Source: Sterolibacterium sp964500605
GTDB lineage: Bacteria; Pseudomonadota; Gammaproteobacteria; Burkholderiales; Rhodocyclaceae
Assembly: GCA_964500605.1 (NCBI GenBank)
Contig: CAZCOS010000004.1
Span: 1 to 64,000, forward strand
DNA: 64,000 bases
Direction of reading: 5' to 3'
Shown: positions 1-8,459 of the stretch, one piece after another
How positions within the stretch are numbered: the first letter of the stretch is position 1
Layout of the letters: the number at the start of each line of letters is the position of its first letter
Notes under the pieces: model-generated
The model's input: only the letters and a program-made list of their open reading frames with translations
Databases searched by the model: none
Told to the model about the DNA's origin: nothing
Position numbers and translations under genes: made by a program

Positions 1-39
1 GATGTGAAATCCGTCCGGGCCATGATGCCCTACGCATAA
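1..39 (+). CDS. rpmI: 50S ribosomal protein L35, C-terminal end only
   Basis: The first twelve codons of the window read DVKSVRAMMPYA and then TAA. This matches the usual L35 ending (a hydrophobic stretch, then PYA). It lies 12 bp upstream of rplT, as expected for the infC-rpmI-rplT order. Only the tail is visible, so the call rests on this short ending and the neighbour. Confidence 0.8.
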   Translation, partial: DVKSVRAMMPYA

Positions 40-51
40 GGAGAGCTTGAA

Positions 52-411
52 ATGTCCCGAGTCAAACGTGGTGTAACGGCGCGCGCGCGCCACAAGAAGG
101 TTCTCGACGCAGCCAAGGGCTATCGTGGCCGTCGCAAGAATGTCTATCGTATTGCCAAACAAGCGGTGATGAAGGCCGGGCAGTACGCCTACCGTGACCG
201 CCGTCAGCGCAAGCGTCAGTTCCGCGCCCTGTGGATCGCCCGGATCAATGCCGGTGCGCGTGAACTCGGCCTGAACTACAGCAATCTGATGAACGGCCTG
301 AAGAAAGCCGCCATCGAGGTTGATCGCAAGGTTCTGGCCGACCTGGCAGTCTTCGACAAGCCAGCTTTCGCCGCCCTTGTCAGCCAGGCCAAGGCCAAAC
401 TGGCCGCCTGA
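52..411 (+). CDS. rplT: 50S ribosomal protein L20
   Basis: A 119-residue, very basic protein with the L20 start MSRVKRGVTARARHKKVL and the conserved RRQRKRQFRALWIARIN stretch near residues 50-66. L20 binds 23S rRNA early in assembly of the large subunit, and in enterobacteria it also represses its own operon. The length is standard for the family. A good Shine-Dalgarno (AAGGAGA) lies about 7 nt before the ATG. It follows rpmI closely and ends just before a strong intrinsic terminator, so it closes the ribosomal-protein part of the run. Confidence 0.98.
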   Translation: MSRVKRGVTARARHKKVLDAAKGYRGRRKNVYRIAKQAVMKAGQYAYRDRRQRKRQFRALWIARINAGARELGLNYSNLMNGLKKAAIEVDRKVLADLAVFDKPAFAALVSQAKAKLAA

Positions 412-426
412 TCTTCTCGGCCCAGG

Positions 427-454
427 AAAAAAGGAGGCCTGAGCCTCCTTTTTT
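427..454 (+). terminator. Intrinsic terminator between rplT and pheS
   Basis: A perfect 12-bp stem (427-438 with 443-454) closes a 4-nt loop and ends in six T. A second perfect hairpin follows at once (456-462 pairing with 469-475). The pair could end or attenuate transcription from rplT into pheST. No Phe-rich leader peptide is seen in the 100 nt before pheS, so an enterobacterial-type phe attenuator is not supported. Confidence 0.85.
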
Positions 455-558
455 CGCTTCAGGAAACGCTGAAGCAGCATGCAGGTCGCAGACGGGTTGT
501 TTCACAGTATCAACACGCCGTCTCAGTCCTCAATCAGCGTCGCCCTTATCGAGCCCTT

Positions 559-1590
559 ATGCATACCATCGAGCAACTCATCGAACAGGCTACTGCCGAA
601 TTCGCCAGCATCCATGATGCCAGCCTGCTGGAGCAGGCCAAGGCGCGTTACCTCGGAAAATCCGGCATACTGACCGAACAACTGAAAGCCTTGGGCAAGA
701 TGCCCCCCGAAGCACGCAAAGCAGCCGGGGCAGTCATCAACCGCGCCAAGGAAACCCTCGAAGCGTCCCTTCATTCCCGCCGGGAAGCCCTCAAACGCGC
801 GGCACTGGAAGCCCAGCTCGAAGCCTCCGCCCTCGACATCACCTTGCCAGGGCGACAACGCGATCGTGGTGGCATCCACCCGACCCTGCGCACTCTGGAA
901 CGTATCGAACAGCTTTTTGGCTCCATCGGCTTCGAAACCGCCGACGGCCCAGAAATCGAGGAAGACTGGTACAACTTCACCGCCCTCAACACGCCGGAAA
1001 ATCACCCGGCGCGTTCGATGCACGACACCTTTTACCTCGAAAACACACCAGGCGTCCTGCTGCGTACACACACCAGTCCTGTGCAAATCCGCTACATGCA
1101 AGCCCACGTCGCTCGCCACCAGCATCTTTCTGCCATGCCGGAAATCCGCATCATCGCTCCCGGCCGCGTTTATCGTGTTGACTCCGATGCCACCCACTCC
1201 CCCATGTTCCATCAGGTCGAGGGTTTGTGGGTAGGCGAAAATGTCAGCTTTGCCGATCTCAAAGGCGTCATCGCCGATTTTTTGCGCACTTTCTTTGAAA
1301 GCGATGCCCTTCAGGTTCGCTTCCGTCCCTCTTTCTTCCCCTTTACCGAACCCTCTGCGGAGATCGACGTCGCCTTCATGAGTGGCGAACTCGTGGGCCG
1401 CTGGCTGGAGATTGCCGGTTGCGGCATGGTTCACCCTCAAGTCCTGAAAAATGGCGGCATCGACCCGGAACGCTACACCGGCTTTGCCTTCGGCATGGGA
1501 CTGGACCGCCTGACCATGCTGCGTTATGGCATCAACGACCTCCGCCTTTTCTTTGATGGCGATCTGCGCTTCCTCGCCCAGTTCCGCTAA
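559..1590 (+). CDS. pheS: Phenylalanine-tRNA ligase alpha subunit
   Basis: A 343-residue catalytic subunit of the alpha2beta2 enzyme that charges tRNA-Phe. The N-terminal ~90 residues form the coiled-coil tRNA-binding arm. The class II aminoacyl-tRNA synthetase core follows, with the motif-2 region (MFHQVEGLWV, about residues 215-224) and the motif-3 segment FAFGMGLDRLTMLRYG near residue 315. Length is typical. The ATG at 559 gives the usual short start before EQLIEQA. pheT follows 25 bp after the stop, so the two are cotranscribed. Confidence 0.97.
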   Translation: MHTIEQLIEQATAEFASIHDASLLEQAKARYLGKSGILTEQLKALGKMPPEARKAAGAVINRAKETLEASLHSRREALKRAALEAQLEASALDITLPGRQRDRGGIHPTLRTLERIEQLFGSIGFETADGPEIEEDWYNFTALNTPENHPARSMHDTFYLENTPGVLLRTHTSPVQIRYMQAHVARHQHLSAMPEIRIIAPGRVYRVDSDATHSPMFHQVEGLWVGENVSFADLKGVIADFLRTFFESDALQVRFRPSFFPFTEPSAEIDVAFMSGELVGRWLEIAGCGMVHPQVLKNGGIDPERYTGFAFGMGLDRLTMLRYGINDLRLFFDGDLRFLAQFR

Positions 1591-1615
1591 GCACAACGAC
1601 AACTCGATCCATATC

Positions 1616-4006
1616 ATGCAATTTTCCGAACAGTGGTTGCGCAGCCTCGTCAATCCATCGCTCAACAGCGAAGCCCTCGCCCATCTCCTGACCATGGCAG
1701 GCCTCGAAGTCGAAGAAATGCGCTCCGTCGCTCCCGCCTTCGGTCACGTTGTCGTGGCCCAGATACGCTCGGTAGAAAAGCACCCTGACGCCGACAAACT
1801 CAAACTCTGTCGCGTCGATATGGGTGAAGCCGAACCGCTGCAAATCGTCTGCGGCGCACCCAATGCCGCAACAGGCATGAAAGTCCCTTGCGCCATGATC
1901 GGAGCACAGTTGCCCGGCATCACCATCAAGAAAGCGAAAGTACGCGGCATCGAGTCCTTCGGCATGCTTTGTTCAGCGCGCGAACTCGGCATCACCGAAG
2001 ACGACCAGGGCGGGCTTCTGGCCCTGGACAACGATGCCCCCATCGGGCTCGACATCCGCGAATACCTTCAACTAGACGACCGCTGCATCACGCTCAAACT
2101 GACGCCCAACCGTGCAGACTGCCTCTCACTTCACGGCATTGCCCGCGAAGTCGCCGCCCTAAGCAACACCCCTCTAAGCTCCCTCGAAATCCTCGACACC
2201 CCCTTTCAGCATGAGCAGCGTCGCGACATTCTCATCGACGCACCGAGTGCCTGCCCACGATACTGCGGCCGCATCATTCGTGGCGTTCAGGCCCATATAC
2301 CCACACCGGCCTGGATGGTCCGACGACTCGAGCGCAGCGGCCTGCGCAGCATCAGCCTCATCGTCGACATCACCAACTACGTCATGCTGGAACTGGGCCA
2401 ACCTCTCCACGCCTTTGACAACCACCACCTCGAAGGCCGGGTACATATCCGTTTCCCGAAACCGGGAGAACAGATCAAACTGCTCAACGAACAAATCATC
2501 ACCCCTGCCCCCGACATGCTACTAATCGCCGACGAAGCGCAAAGTGGCCGTCCCCTCGCTCTCGCAGGCATCATGGGCGGAGCGGAAAGCAGCGTAACAG
2601 ACAAGACCACCGAAATCTTCCTGGAAAGTGCCTTCTTCACTCCCGATGCCATTGCAGGCAAAGCACGCACACTCGGCTTTTCCAGCGACGCATCCTATCG
2701 CTTCGAACGCGGTGTCGACTTTAATCTCCCGCGCAAAGCCATGGAGCGCGCAACTCGCCTCATCCTCGAACTTTGCGGCGGAGAAGCTGGCCCGATCGTC
2801 GAAGTCCAATCTCCCGAGCACCTGCCGCCACGTCGCCCCGTTCGACTGCGCAGCGAACGCGCCCGAAAAGTACTAGGAATCTCGCTCGACACTCCAAAAA
2901 TCGACTCCCTTCTGCAAGGCTTGGGCTTCCCGCTCGAACGACAAGGCGAAGATTTCACCATCACCCCGCCTAGCTACCGTTATGACATCCAGATCGAAGA
3001 AGACCTGATCGAAGAAATCGCACGGCTATACGGCTACGACAACATCCCCGCACCCCAGCCTCGCGGCCAGCTGAAAATGCGGCTGCTACCCGAACAACGC
3101 CGCACCCCCATGGCCCTGCGTCACCAGATGGCGGATCGCGGCTACCTGGAAGTCGTCAATTACAGCTTCGTGGACAACCATTGGGAAGCCGACTTCTGCG
3201 GCAACAAGGCCCCTATCGCCCTGGCCAACCCCATCGCCAGCTCAATGAGCGTCATGCGTTCCAGCCTGATCGGTGGTTTGATCCACACCCTCAGCTACAA
3301 CCTCAAGCGACGCACACAACGCGTTCGTATCTTCGAAATCGGCCGCTGCTTCCACCCGACGAAAAATCCCGATGCAATCGCCGGATTCGAGCAACCCTTG
3401 CGCCTAGCAGCACTGTGCGCGGGCACAGCACAGCCTGCACAATGGGCCGAAAAGAACCGTCCGGTCGACTTTTTTGACATGAAAGCCGACCTGGAAGCCC
3501 TTTTTGCCGACCGCCCGCTGCAATTCGAAAAACAAACTCACCCCGCACTCCACCCCGGCCGCTCGGCTACCTTGGTTCTGGAGGGCAAAACCATCGGCTT
3601 TCTGGGAGAAATCCATCCGGCCTGGGTTCAAAAATACGAACTGGACTCCGCCCCCGTCGTTTTTGAAGTAGCACTCGCCCCTCTAACCGAACGACCCTTC
3701 CCGGCCTATCAACCGGTCACCCGCTTCCCCAGTGTCGAGCGCGACCTTGCCCTGCTTGTCGCACAGGAACAAGCCGTCCAACCTCTTCTGGACGCACTCA
3801 GAAAAACGGCCTCCCCACTGATCCGAAATATCGAGCTCTTTGATTTATATCAAGGAAAAGGCATCGATCAAAACAAAAAAAGCCTTGCATTCCGGGTAGT
3901 TATGCAAGATACTGCAGGGACGCTGGCCGACGCGGTGGTGGAAGAAGCCATGCAAGAACTGATCCACATTGCCACCCAGAAATTCGACGCGGCCCTGCGC
4001 GCCTAA
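1616..4006 (+). CDS. pheT: Phenylalanine-tRNA ligase beta subunit
   Basis: 796 residues from the ATG at 1616, which gives the canonical start MQFSEQWLRSLVNPSL. An upstream in-frame start would run into pheS and add 30 unrelated residues. Domains in order: the EMAP/OB-fold tRNA-binding domain (about 40-150, HPDADKLKLCRVD), the B3/B4 editing domain, B5 (about 400-475), the catalytic-like core, and a C-terminal ferredoxin-fold anticodon-binding domain (about 705-796, TRFPSVERDLALLV). It forms the heterotetramer with PheS and edits Tyr-tRNA(Phe). Confidence 0.97.
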   Translation: MQFSEQWLRSLVNPSLNSEALAHLLTMAGLEVEEMRSVAPAFGHVVVAQIRSVEKHPDADKLKLCRVDMGEAEPLQIVCGAPNAATGMKVPCAMIGAQLPGITIKKAKVRGIESFGMLCSARELGITEDDQGGLLALDNDAPIGLDIREYLQLDDRCITLKLTPNRADCLSLHGIAREVAALSNTPLSSLEILDTPFQHEQRRDILIDAPSACPRYCGRIIRGVQAHIPTPAWMVRRLERSGLRSISLIVDITNYVMLELGQPLHAFDNHHLEGRVHIRFPKPGEQIKLLNEQIITPAPDMLLIADEAQSGRPLALAGIMGGAESSVTDKTTEIFLESAFFTPDAIAGKARTLGFSSDASYRFERGVDFNLPRKAMERATRLILELCGGEAGPIVEVQSPEHLPPRRPVRLRSERARKVLGISLDTPKIDSLLQGLGFPLERQGEDFTITPPSYRYDIQIEEDLIEEIARLYGYDNIPAPQPRGQLKMRLLPEQRRTPMALRHQMADRGYLEVVNYSFVDNHWEADFCGNKAPIALANPIASSMSVMRSSLIGGLIHTLSYNLKRRTQRVRIFEIGRCFHPTKNPDAIAGFEQPLRLAALCAGTAQPAQWAEKNRPVDFFDMKADLEALFADRPLQFEKQTHPALHPGRSATLVLEGKTIGFLGEIHPAWVQKYELDSAPVVFEVALAPLTERPFPAYQPVTRFPSVERDLALLVAQEQAVQPLLDALRKTASPLIRNIELFDLYQGKGIDQNKKSLAFRVVMQDTAGTLADAVVEEAMQELIHIATQKFDAALRA

Positions 4007-4045
4007 GCCCCACCTAAGCCCCTTCAATACTCCCCAGATAATGGC

Positions 4046-4360
4046 ATGACACTCACCAAAGCCGAACTGGCCGATCTGCTGTTTGAAAAAGTCGGTCTGA
4101 ACAAGCGTGAAGCCAAAGACATGGTCGAAGGTTTCTTCGAAGAAATTCGCGAAGCACTCGAAAGAGGCGAAAGCGTCAAGCTCTCCAGCTTCGGGAACTT
4201 CCAACTCCGCGACAAACCCCAAAGACCCGGGCGCAACCCGAAAACTGGCGAAGAAATCCCCATTACAGCCCGACGTGTCGTCACCTTCCACGCCAGCCAA
4301 AAACTGAAAACCGCCGTCGAAACCCTGAACCCTGGCAGCCATGGCAACCTCTGGCAATAA
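4046..4360 (+). CDS. ihfA: Integration host factor alpha subunit
   Basis: A 104-residue HU/IHF-fold DNA-bending protein. The start MTLTKAELADLLFEKVGL, the beta-arm GRNPKTGEEIPITARRVV (about residues 62-79) and the final FHASQKLK segment identify the IHF alpha chain. It pairs with IHF beta, encoded elsewhere, to bend DNA at promoters and att sites. It sits 39 bp after pheT, the common pheST-ihfA order. An ATG 5 bp upstream (4041) is followed at once by a stop, so 4046 is the start. Confidence 0.96.
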   Translation: MTLTKAELADLLFEKVGLNKREAKDMVEGFFEEIREALERGESVKLSSFGNFQLRDKPQRPGRNPKTGEEIPITARRVVTFHASQKLKTAVETLNPGSHGNLWQ

Positions 4361-4730
4361 AGACACACTCCCGCCCATCCCCGCAAAGCGTTACTTCACG
4401 ATCGGTGAAGTCAGCGAACTGTGTGGTGTCAAACCTCACGTCCTGCGCTACTGGGAACAGGAATTCACCCAGCTGCGACCCGTTAAACGGCGTGGAAATC
4501 GCCGTTATTACCAACACCACGAAGTCCTGCTGGTACGACGCATTCGCGAATTGCTCTATCAGGAAGGCTTCACCATCAGCGGTGCTCGCAGCCGTCTGGA
4601 AGAAGGACAGAGCAAATCATCGAACGCAGAACCACCTCTCCTCGCCCAGGCTCCAGCCCCCACCACCTTCGAATTCGCCGCCTTCCGTAACGAGCTTGCC
4701 CACATCATCGAGTCGCTACGTATCCATTGA
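4341..4730 (+). CDS. MerR-family transcriptional regulator downstream of ihfA
   Basis: 129 residues. A MerR winged-helix DNA-binding domain covers about residues 17-85 (YFTIGEVSELCGVKPHVLRYWE, then RRGNRRYYQ). The C-terminal part is short and has no cysteine metal site or drug-binding domain, so it is a minimal MerR protein of unknown signal. It overlaps the end of ihfA by 20 nt and is therefore translated from the same message. This ihfA-merR pair is widespread in Beta- and Gammaproteobacteria. The regulatory target is not known. Confidence 0.9.
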   Translation: MATSGNKDTLPPIPAKRYFTIGEVSELCGVKPHVLRYWEQEFTQLRPVKRRGNRRYYQHHEVLLVRRIRELLYQEGFTISGARSRLEEGQSKSSNAEPPLLAQAPAPTTFEFAAFRNELAHIIESLRIH

Positions 4731-4892
4731 TCCGGCACATTGATCTATGAACCGCAGCCTGTAGAGGCACACCCCTTTACGGCTGCCTGTAGATCAGACA
4801 TCGAATTAAATCCGCATCTGACCGGATCAATAAAGCAAAGAATTCCACTTTTTTCCACATAAAACTCCGATTTTCCAGTATTATTCGCGGTC

Positions 4893-4970
<78 letters not shown>

Positions 4971-4973
4971 ATA

Positions 4974-5017
4974 AAAAAGTAAAAAGCCTAGCCCTCGGAC
5001 TAGGCTTTTTACTTTTT
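4974..5017. terminator. Bidirectional terminator between tRNA-Pro and rsuA
   Basis: A perfect 18-bp stem (4974-4991 with 5000-5017) with an 8-nt loop. It is A-rich on the left arm and T-rich on the right, so it can end transcription of tRNA-Pro rightwards and of rsuA leftwards. Confidence 0.92.
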
Positions 5018-5076
5018 GCAAGCTGTTTCAAAAAATCGACTCCGTGGTTTGAAACACCAGAACCGACACAGCCCCT

Positions 5077-5835
5077 CTACTCCCGCACTTCTGCAGTAAA
5101 AATCTGGGAAATTTCCGGAGCATCAAGAAGCCGCCATTGGCCCTCCGGAAGCGTTCCGAGAGCCAGGCTTCCCACCCCGACCCGTCGTAAGGCGGTGACG
5201 TGGTTTCCCACTGCGGCGAACATGCGTCGGGCCTGGTGGTAACGGCCTTCGTGGAGGGTCAGGCGGGCATGACGTGCATCGATGACCTTCAGTTCTGCCG
5301 GGGCCAAGGGCGTGTCCTCGCCTTCCAGCAACAGCGTTCCGGCAGCAAACAGAGCGGTTTCGTCACCGCGTAAATCGCTGGAGAGCGTCACGTCATAGAC
5401 TTTGCGAACCTGTGCCCGGGGTGAAATGATCCGGTGGAGCAAAGGGCCATCATCCGTCAAAAGCAACAAGCCTGAGGTATCGCGGTCCAGTCGGCCAACC
5501 ATGGACAAACGGGGATCGCGCAGGCGGAAGCGGGGCGGCAGAAGATCATAGACCAGCGTTCCGATATCCTTGGCCGAACAGGTATAAGCCACGGGCTTGT
5601 TCAGCATCAGTACCATCCCGGGCGGCGGATCCAGTGGTTCATCATCCACGCGCAGTGCCGAGTAAGCCCCCGTATCACTCAGATCAACCAGGGTGTCCGT
5701 CGTGCAGACTTCATCGCCATCAGCTGTCACCCAGCCGTTTTCCACCATACGGGCAACTTCCCGACGGCTGCCATAGCCCAAATTGGCCAAGAGTTTGACC
5801 AGCTTGACGGTCCTAAGCGATTTCGTTGATTTCAT
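5077..5835 (-). CDS. rsuA: RsuA-family 16S rRNA pseudouridine synthase
   Basis: 252 residues. An N-terminal S4 RNA-binding domain (about 10-55) is followed by a RsuA/RluB-type pseudouridine synthase domain. The catalytic Asp is in GRLDRDTSGLLLLTDDG (Asp117), and the family motif EGRYHQARRMFAAVGNHV lies near residue 200. The closest known role is conversion of U516 of 16S rRNA to pseudouridine. RluB, RluE and RluF share the fold, so the exact rRNA target is inferred. It is the last gene of the leftward group starting at hflX and converges on the shared terminator at about 5,000. Confidence 0.87.
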   Translation of the reverse strand: MKSTKSLRTVKLVKLLANLGYGSRREVARMVENGWVTADGDEVCTTDTLVDLSDTGAYSALRVDDEPLDPPPGMVLMLNKPVAYTCSAKDIGTLVYDLLPPRFRLRDPRLSMVGRLDRDTSGLLLLTDDGPLLHRIISPRAQVRKVYDVTLSSDLRGDETALFAAGTLLLEGEDTPLAPAELKVIDARHARLTLHEGRYHQARRMFAAVGNHVTALRRVGVGSLALGTLPEGQWRLLDAPEISQIFTAEVRE

Positions 5836-5880
5836 GTAAAGCCCTCTCTACCCTTGAACCTAGAAACCGCCTCGTCAAGT

Positions 5881-6960
5881 TCATTTTACGGCCTCGATCA
5901 CCTTGAAGCCTTGTGCGCAGCAGACTTCGCGCACCCGACGAAAGCGGGATCGCAAAAGGGTTTCATAAGGCAGGTGACGATTGGCGACTAACCAAAACCG
6001 TCCCCCCTCGCGCAGGGACTGCGCGGCTGCGACGAGGAAAGCTTGTCCGATTTCGGGCTCATCCGCATGGCCTTGATGAAAAGGCGGATTGCTGACCATG
6101 AAATCGTAATTCGCGCCTTTAGGTAAGCCCGAGGTTACGTCGTGCCAGAAATAGGTACAGCGCACGCGGCTCGAGGCTTCGGCAAGATTTTGGCGTGCCA
6201 GTGCCAAAGCTCGCGATTCGACTTCATACAAATCCATCGCTTCAACCCCCGGGCAGCGGCGAACCACTTCTGCTGCCAGATAACCAAACCCGGCCCCAAT
6301 ATCCGCGCCATGGCCAGTCAGATCATCCGGCAGGTTTTCGGCCAACAAGGCCGAGGCTGCATCAATACGCGACCAGGCAAACAGTCCGGGACGACTGAAG
6401 AAACACCCTCCTTCAATCGGTCGGGGAGCATCTAATTGCAGCCAGTCTGCCAGCAAGGCCGACCGGGCCTCTTCTTCATGTTCTGGTTTGCGTGCCCAGA
6501 AAACACGGCATTTACTTCGCGAAAGGCTCGATACCGTGCCACACGTCCCTTGTTTCATATCGGCTTCGCCACTGCGCGCACCCTCGTTGTTGGACTGGCT
6601 GGCCAGTACGATCCCGCCCGGCTGGGTGTGCTGCCAGGCACGCGCCAGCAAGGCACGGTTTTCCTCACGGCAACGCGTGGGTAAAAAGAGGACGAGAGGA
6701 AAGCGGCGCGGCACGTCTTGCGATGCCTTTCGGGTCATGAGCGCGTCGGTTGAAGTCAGCAAATAACCCGCCTGCTCCAGTGCCTGGGCCTGGACCTTGT
6801 TGGTCTGCTCGCAAAGAAGGGAGGCTGTCGGGAAGGTGCGAAGGTCCGAACAGGGCTGGGCACGGAGAAAAAGCGCGCCTTCTGCGGGCCAGTTCAGCAC
6901 CCCCGTGGTGAATGGCAAAAGCAGGACTTCGGCGGCTTCCGAAGTCGTGCGTCGTTTCAT
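5881..6960 (-). CDS. RsmC-like class I SAM methyltransferase (rRNA guanine-N2 type)
   Basis: 359 residues. The C-terminal half is a SAM-dependent methyltransferase: motif I is GADIGAGFGYLAAEV (about residue 217), and the catalytic NPPFHQG motif (about 290) is typical of RsmC/RlmG enzymes that make m2G in rRNA. The N-terminal half resembles the degenerate methyltransferase-like domain of RsmC but is weakly conserved. The start codon directly abuts the purA stop codon, with no base between, so the gene is translationally coupled to purA. RsmC (16S m2G1207) is the most likely role but is not proven. Confidence 0.82.
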   Translation of the reverse strand: MKRRTTSEAAEVLLLPFTTGVLNWPAEGALFLRAQPCSDLRTFPTASLLCEQTNKVQAQALEQAGYLLTSTDALMTRKASQDVPRRFPLVLFLPTRCREENRALLARAWQHTQPGGIVLASQSNNEGARSGEADMKQGTCGTVSSLSRSKCRVFWARKPEHEEEARSALLADWLQLDAPRPIEGGCFFSRPGLFAWSRIDAASALLAENLPDDLTGHGADIGAGFGYLAAEVVRRCPGVEAMDLYEVESRALALARQNLAEASSRVRCTYFWHDVTSGLPKGANYDFMVSNPPFHQGHADEPEIGQAFLVAAAQSLREGGRFWLVANRHLPYETLLRSRFRRVREVCCAQGFKVIEAVK

Positions 6961-8271
6961 TTATTTGAAAGGGTGGCGCAGGACGATGGTTTCCTCGCGA
7001 TCCGGCCCTGTGGAAATCATGTCGACCGGCACGGCACAGACTTCCTCGATCCGCTTGAGATAGGCGCGTGCCATGGCAGGCAGTGCATCGAGCGATTTCA
7101 CGCCGACCGTGCTTTCCTTCCAGCCCGACAGGGTTTCGTATACCGGCTCGCAACGTGAGAGCTCCTCCGCCCCCACGGGGAGGATGTCGGTCAGTACCCC
7201 TTCAAGGCGATAGCCTGTGCACAGCTTCAGTTCTTCCACGCCATCGAGCACATCGAGTTTCGTCACGCACAGACCGGAGACGCCATTGATCTGGATCGAA
7301 CGCTTCAGGGCGGCGGCATCAAACCAACCACAGCGACGGGCACGGCCCGTGGTTGCACCAAATTCGTGTCCCTTGGTCGCCAGATGCTTGCCTACGGGGT
7401 CGAGCTTGCCGACGGCATCGTAGAGCTCGGTCGGGAAAGGCCCGCCCCCCACGCGGGTGGTGTAGGCCTTGGTAATGCCCAGGACATAATGCAGCATATT
7501 GGGCCCCACGCCGGCTCCCGCCGAAGCTGCACCGGCCACGCAGTTGCTGGAGGTCACGAAGGGATAGGTCCCATGGTCGATATCGAGCAAGGTTCCCTGC
7601 GCGCCTTCAAAGAGGAGATTCGCGCCAGTGTTATGTGCGTCGTAGAGTGCGCGAGGTACGTCCGCCACCATCTTTTCCAGACGCGGAGCCATGGCCAGCG
7701 CATGATCGAGCACCTGCTGGAAATCCACCGGTGTGCTGCGATAGTAGTGCTGCAGCATGTAGTTGTGATAATCGAGCAGTTCAGCCAGTTTCTCGGCAAA
7801 TCGCTTGGGGCGGGTCAGATCCTGCAAGCGGATGGCGCGCCGAGCGACCTTGTCTTCGTAGCAAGGGCCGATTCCACGCCCCGTCGTTCCGATCTTGTTC
7901 TCGCCGCGAGCCTGTTCGCGCGCAATGTCGATGGCCTGATGGTAAGGCAGGATCAGCGGACAGGCTTCGGAAATCTTCAGACGGGATTCGGCATCCACAC
8001 CTGCGGCCTTCAGTTCGTCCAGTTCCTTGATGAGGGCTTCCGGAGAAAGGACGACACCGTTGCCGATGTAGCAGGTGACGCCTTCGCGCAAGATGCCGGA
8101 AGGGACCAGATGCAGCACGGTCTTGTGGCCATTGATGACCAGGGTATGCCCCGCATTGTGCCCCCCTTGAAAGCGGACAACGCCTTGCGAATGGTCAGTC
8201 AGCCAATCGACGATTTTGCCTTTGCCCTCATCACCCCATTGGGTCCCGATGACTACGACGTTCTTTGCCAT
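6961..8271 (-). CDS. purA: Adenylosuccinate synthetase
   Basis: 436 residues. It catalyses the GTP-dependent joining of IMP and aspartate, the first committed step to AMP. Signatures: GTQWGDEGKGKIVDW at the N-terminus, QGGHNAGHT, GTTGRGIGPCYEDK (about 130), GAQGTLLDIDHGTYPFVTSS (about 225), and a C-terminal STGPDREETIVL. Translation could begin four codons upstream (8283), adding MTKS. The start at 8271 (MAKNVVVIG) fits the family better, but neither has a strong Shine-Dalgarno. hisZ lies upstream across a 188-bp gap in which no confident signal is seen. Confidence 0.96.
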   Translation of the reverse strand: MAKNVVVIGTQWGDEGKGKIVDWLTDHSQGVVRFQGGHNAGHTLVINGHKTVLHLVPSGILREGVTCYIGNGVVLSPEALIKELDELKAAGVDAESRLKISEACPLILPYHQAIDIAREQARGENKIGTTGRGIGPCYEDKVARRAIRLQDLTRPKRFAEKLAELLDYHNYMLQHYYRSTPVDFQQVLDHALAMAPRLEKMVADVPRALYDAHNTGANLLFEGAQGTLLDIDHGTYPFVTSSNCVAGAASAGAGVGPNMLHYVLGITKAYTTRVGGGPFPTELYDAVGKLDPVGKHLATKGHEFGATTGRARRCGWFDAAALKRSIQINGVSGLCVTKLDVLDGVEELKLCTGYRLEGVLTDILPVGAEELSRCEPVYETLSGWKESTVGVKSLDALPAMARAYLKRIEEVCAVPVDMISTGPDREETIVLRHPFK

Positions 8272-8459
8272 GGATTTGGTCATTTCATTCAGAAAAAGAG
8301 GATTCGAAGGATTCTAAAGGATGTACGTTGCGACACGGTCTTTCTTAAGGACGGGAATCCCGCCAAAAGGATTCCTAGCGGGCCTTTTCCGGTTCAAAAG
8401 ACAACTTCTGGTCTGAGCAGGCTAACCGCGAAGCAGGAGCGGAAACGGGATGAGCCCCT

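Noticed and set aside
523..1695. Minus-strand ORF of 390 codons opposite pheS
   Set aside because: A shadow of pheS; its sequence shows no family pattern, while the plus strand is a clear synthetase.
4745..4800. Direct repeat GCCTGTAGA upstream of tRNA-Pro as an att site
   Set aside because: Nine bases, no integrase or insertion between the copies, and it does not match the tRNA 3' end.
8284..8459. Possible regulatory hairpin upstream of purA (CCCGC/GCGGG)
   Set aside because: The stem is short with a long loop and no T-run or known riboswitch pattern.
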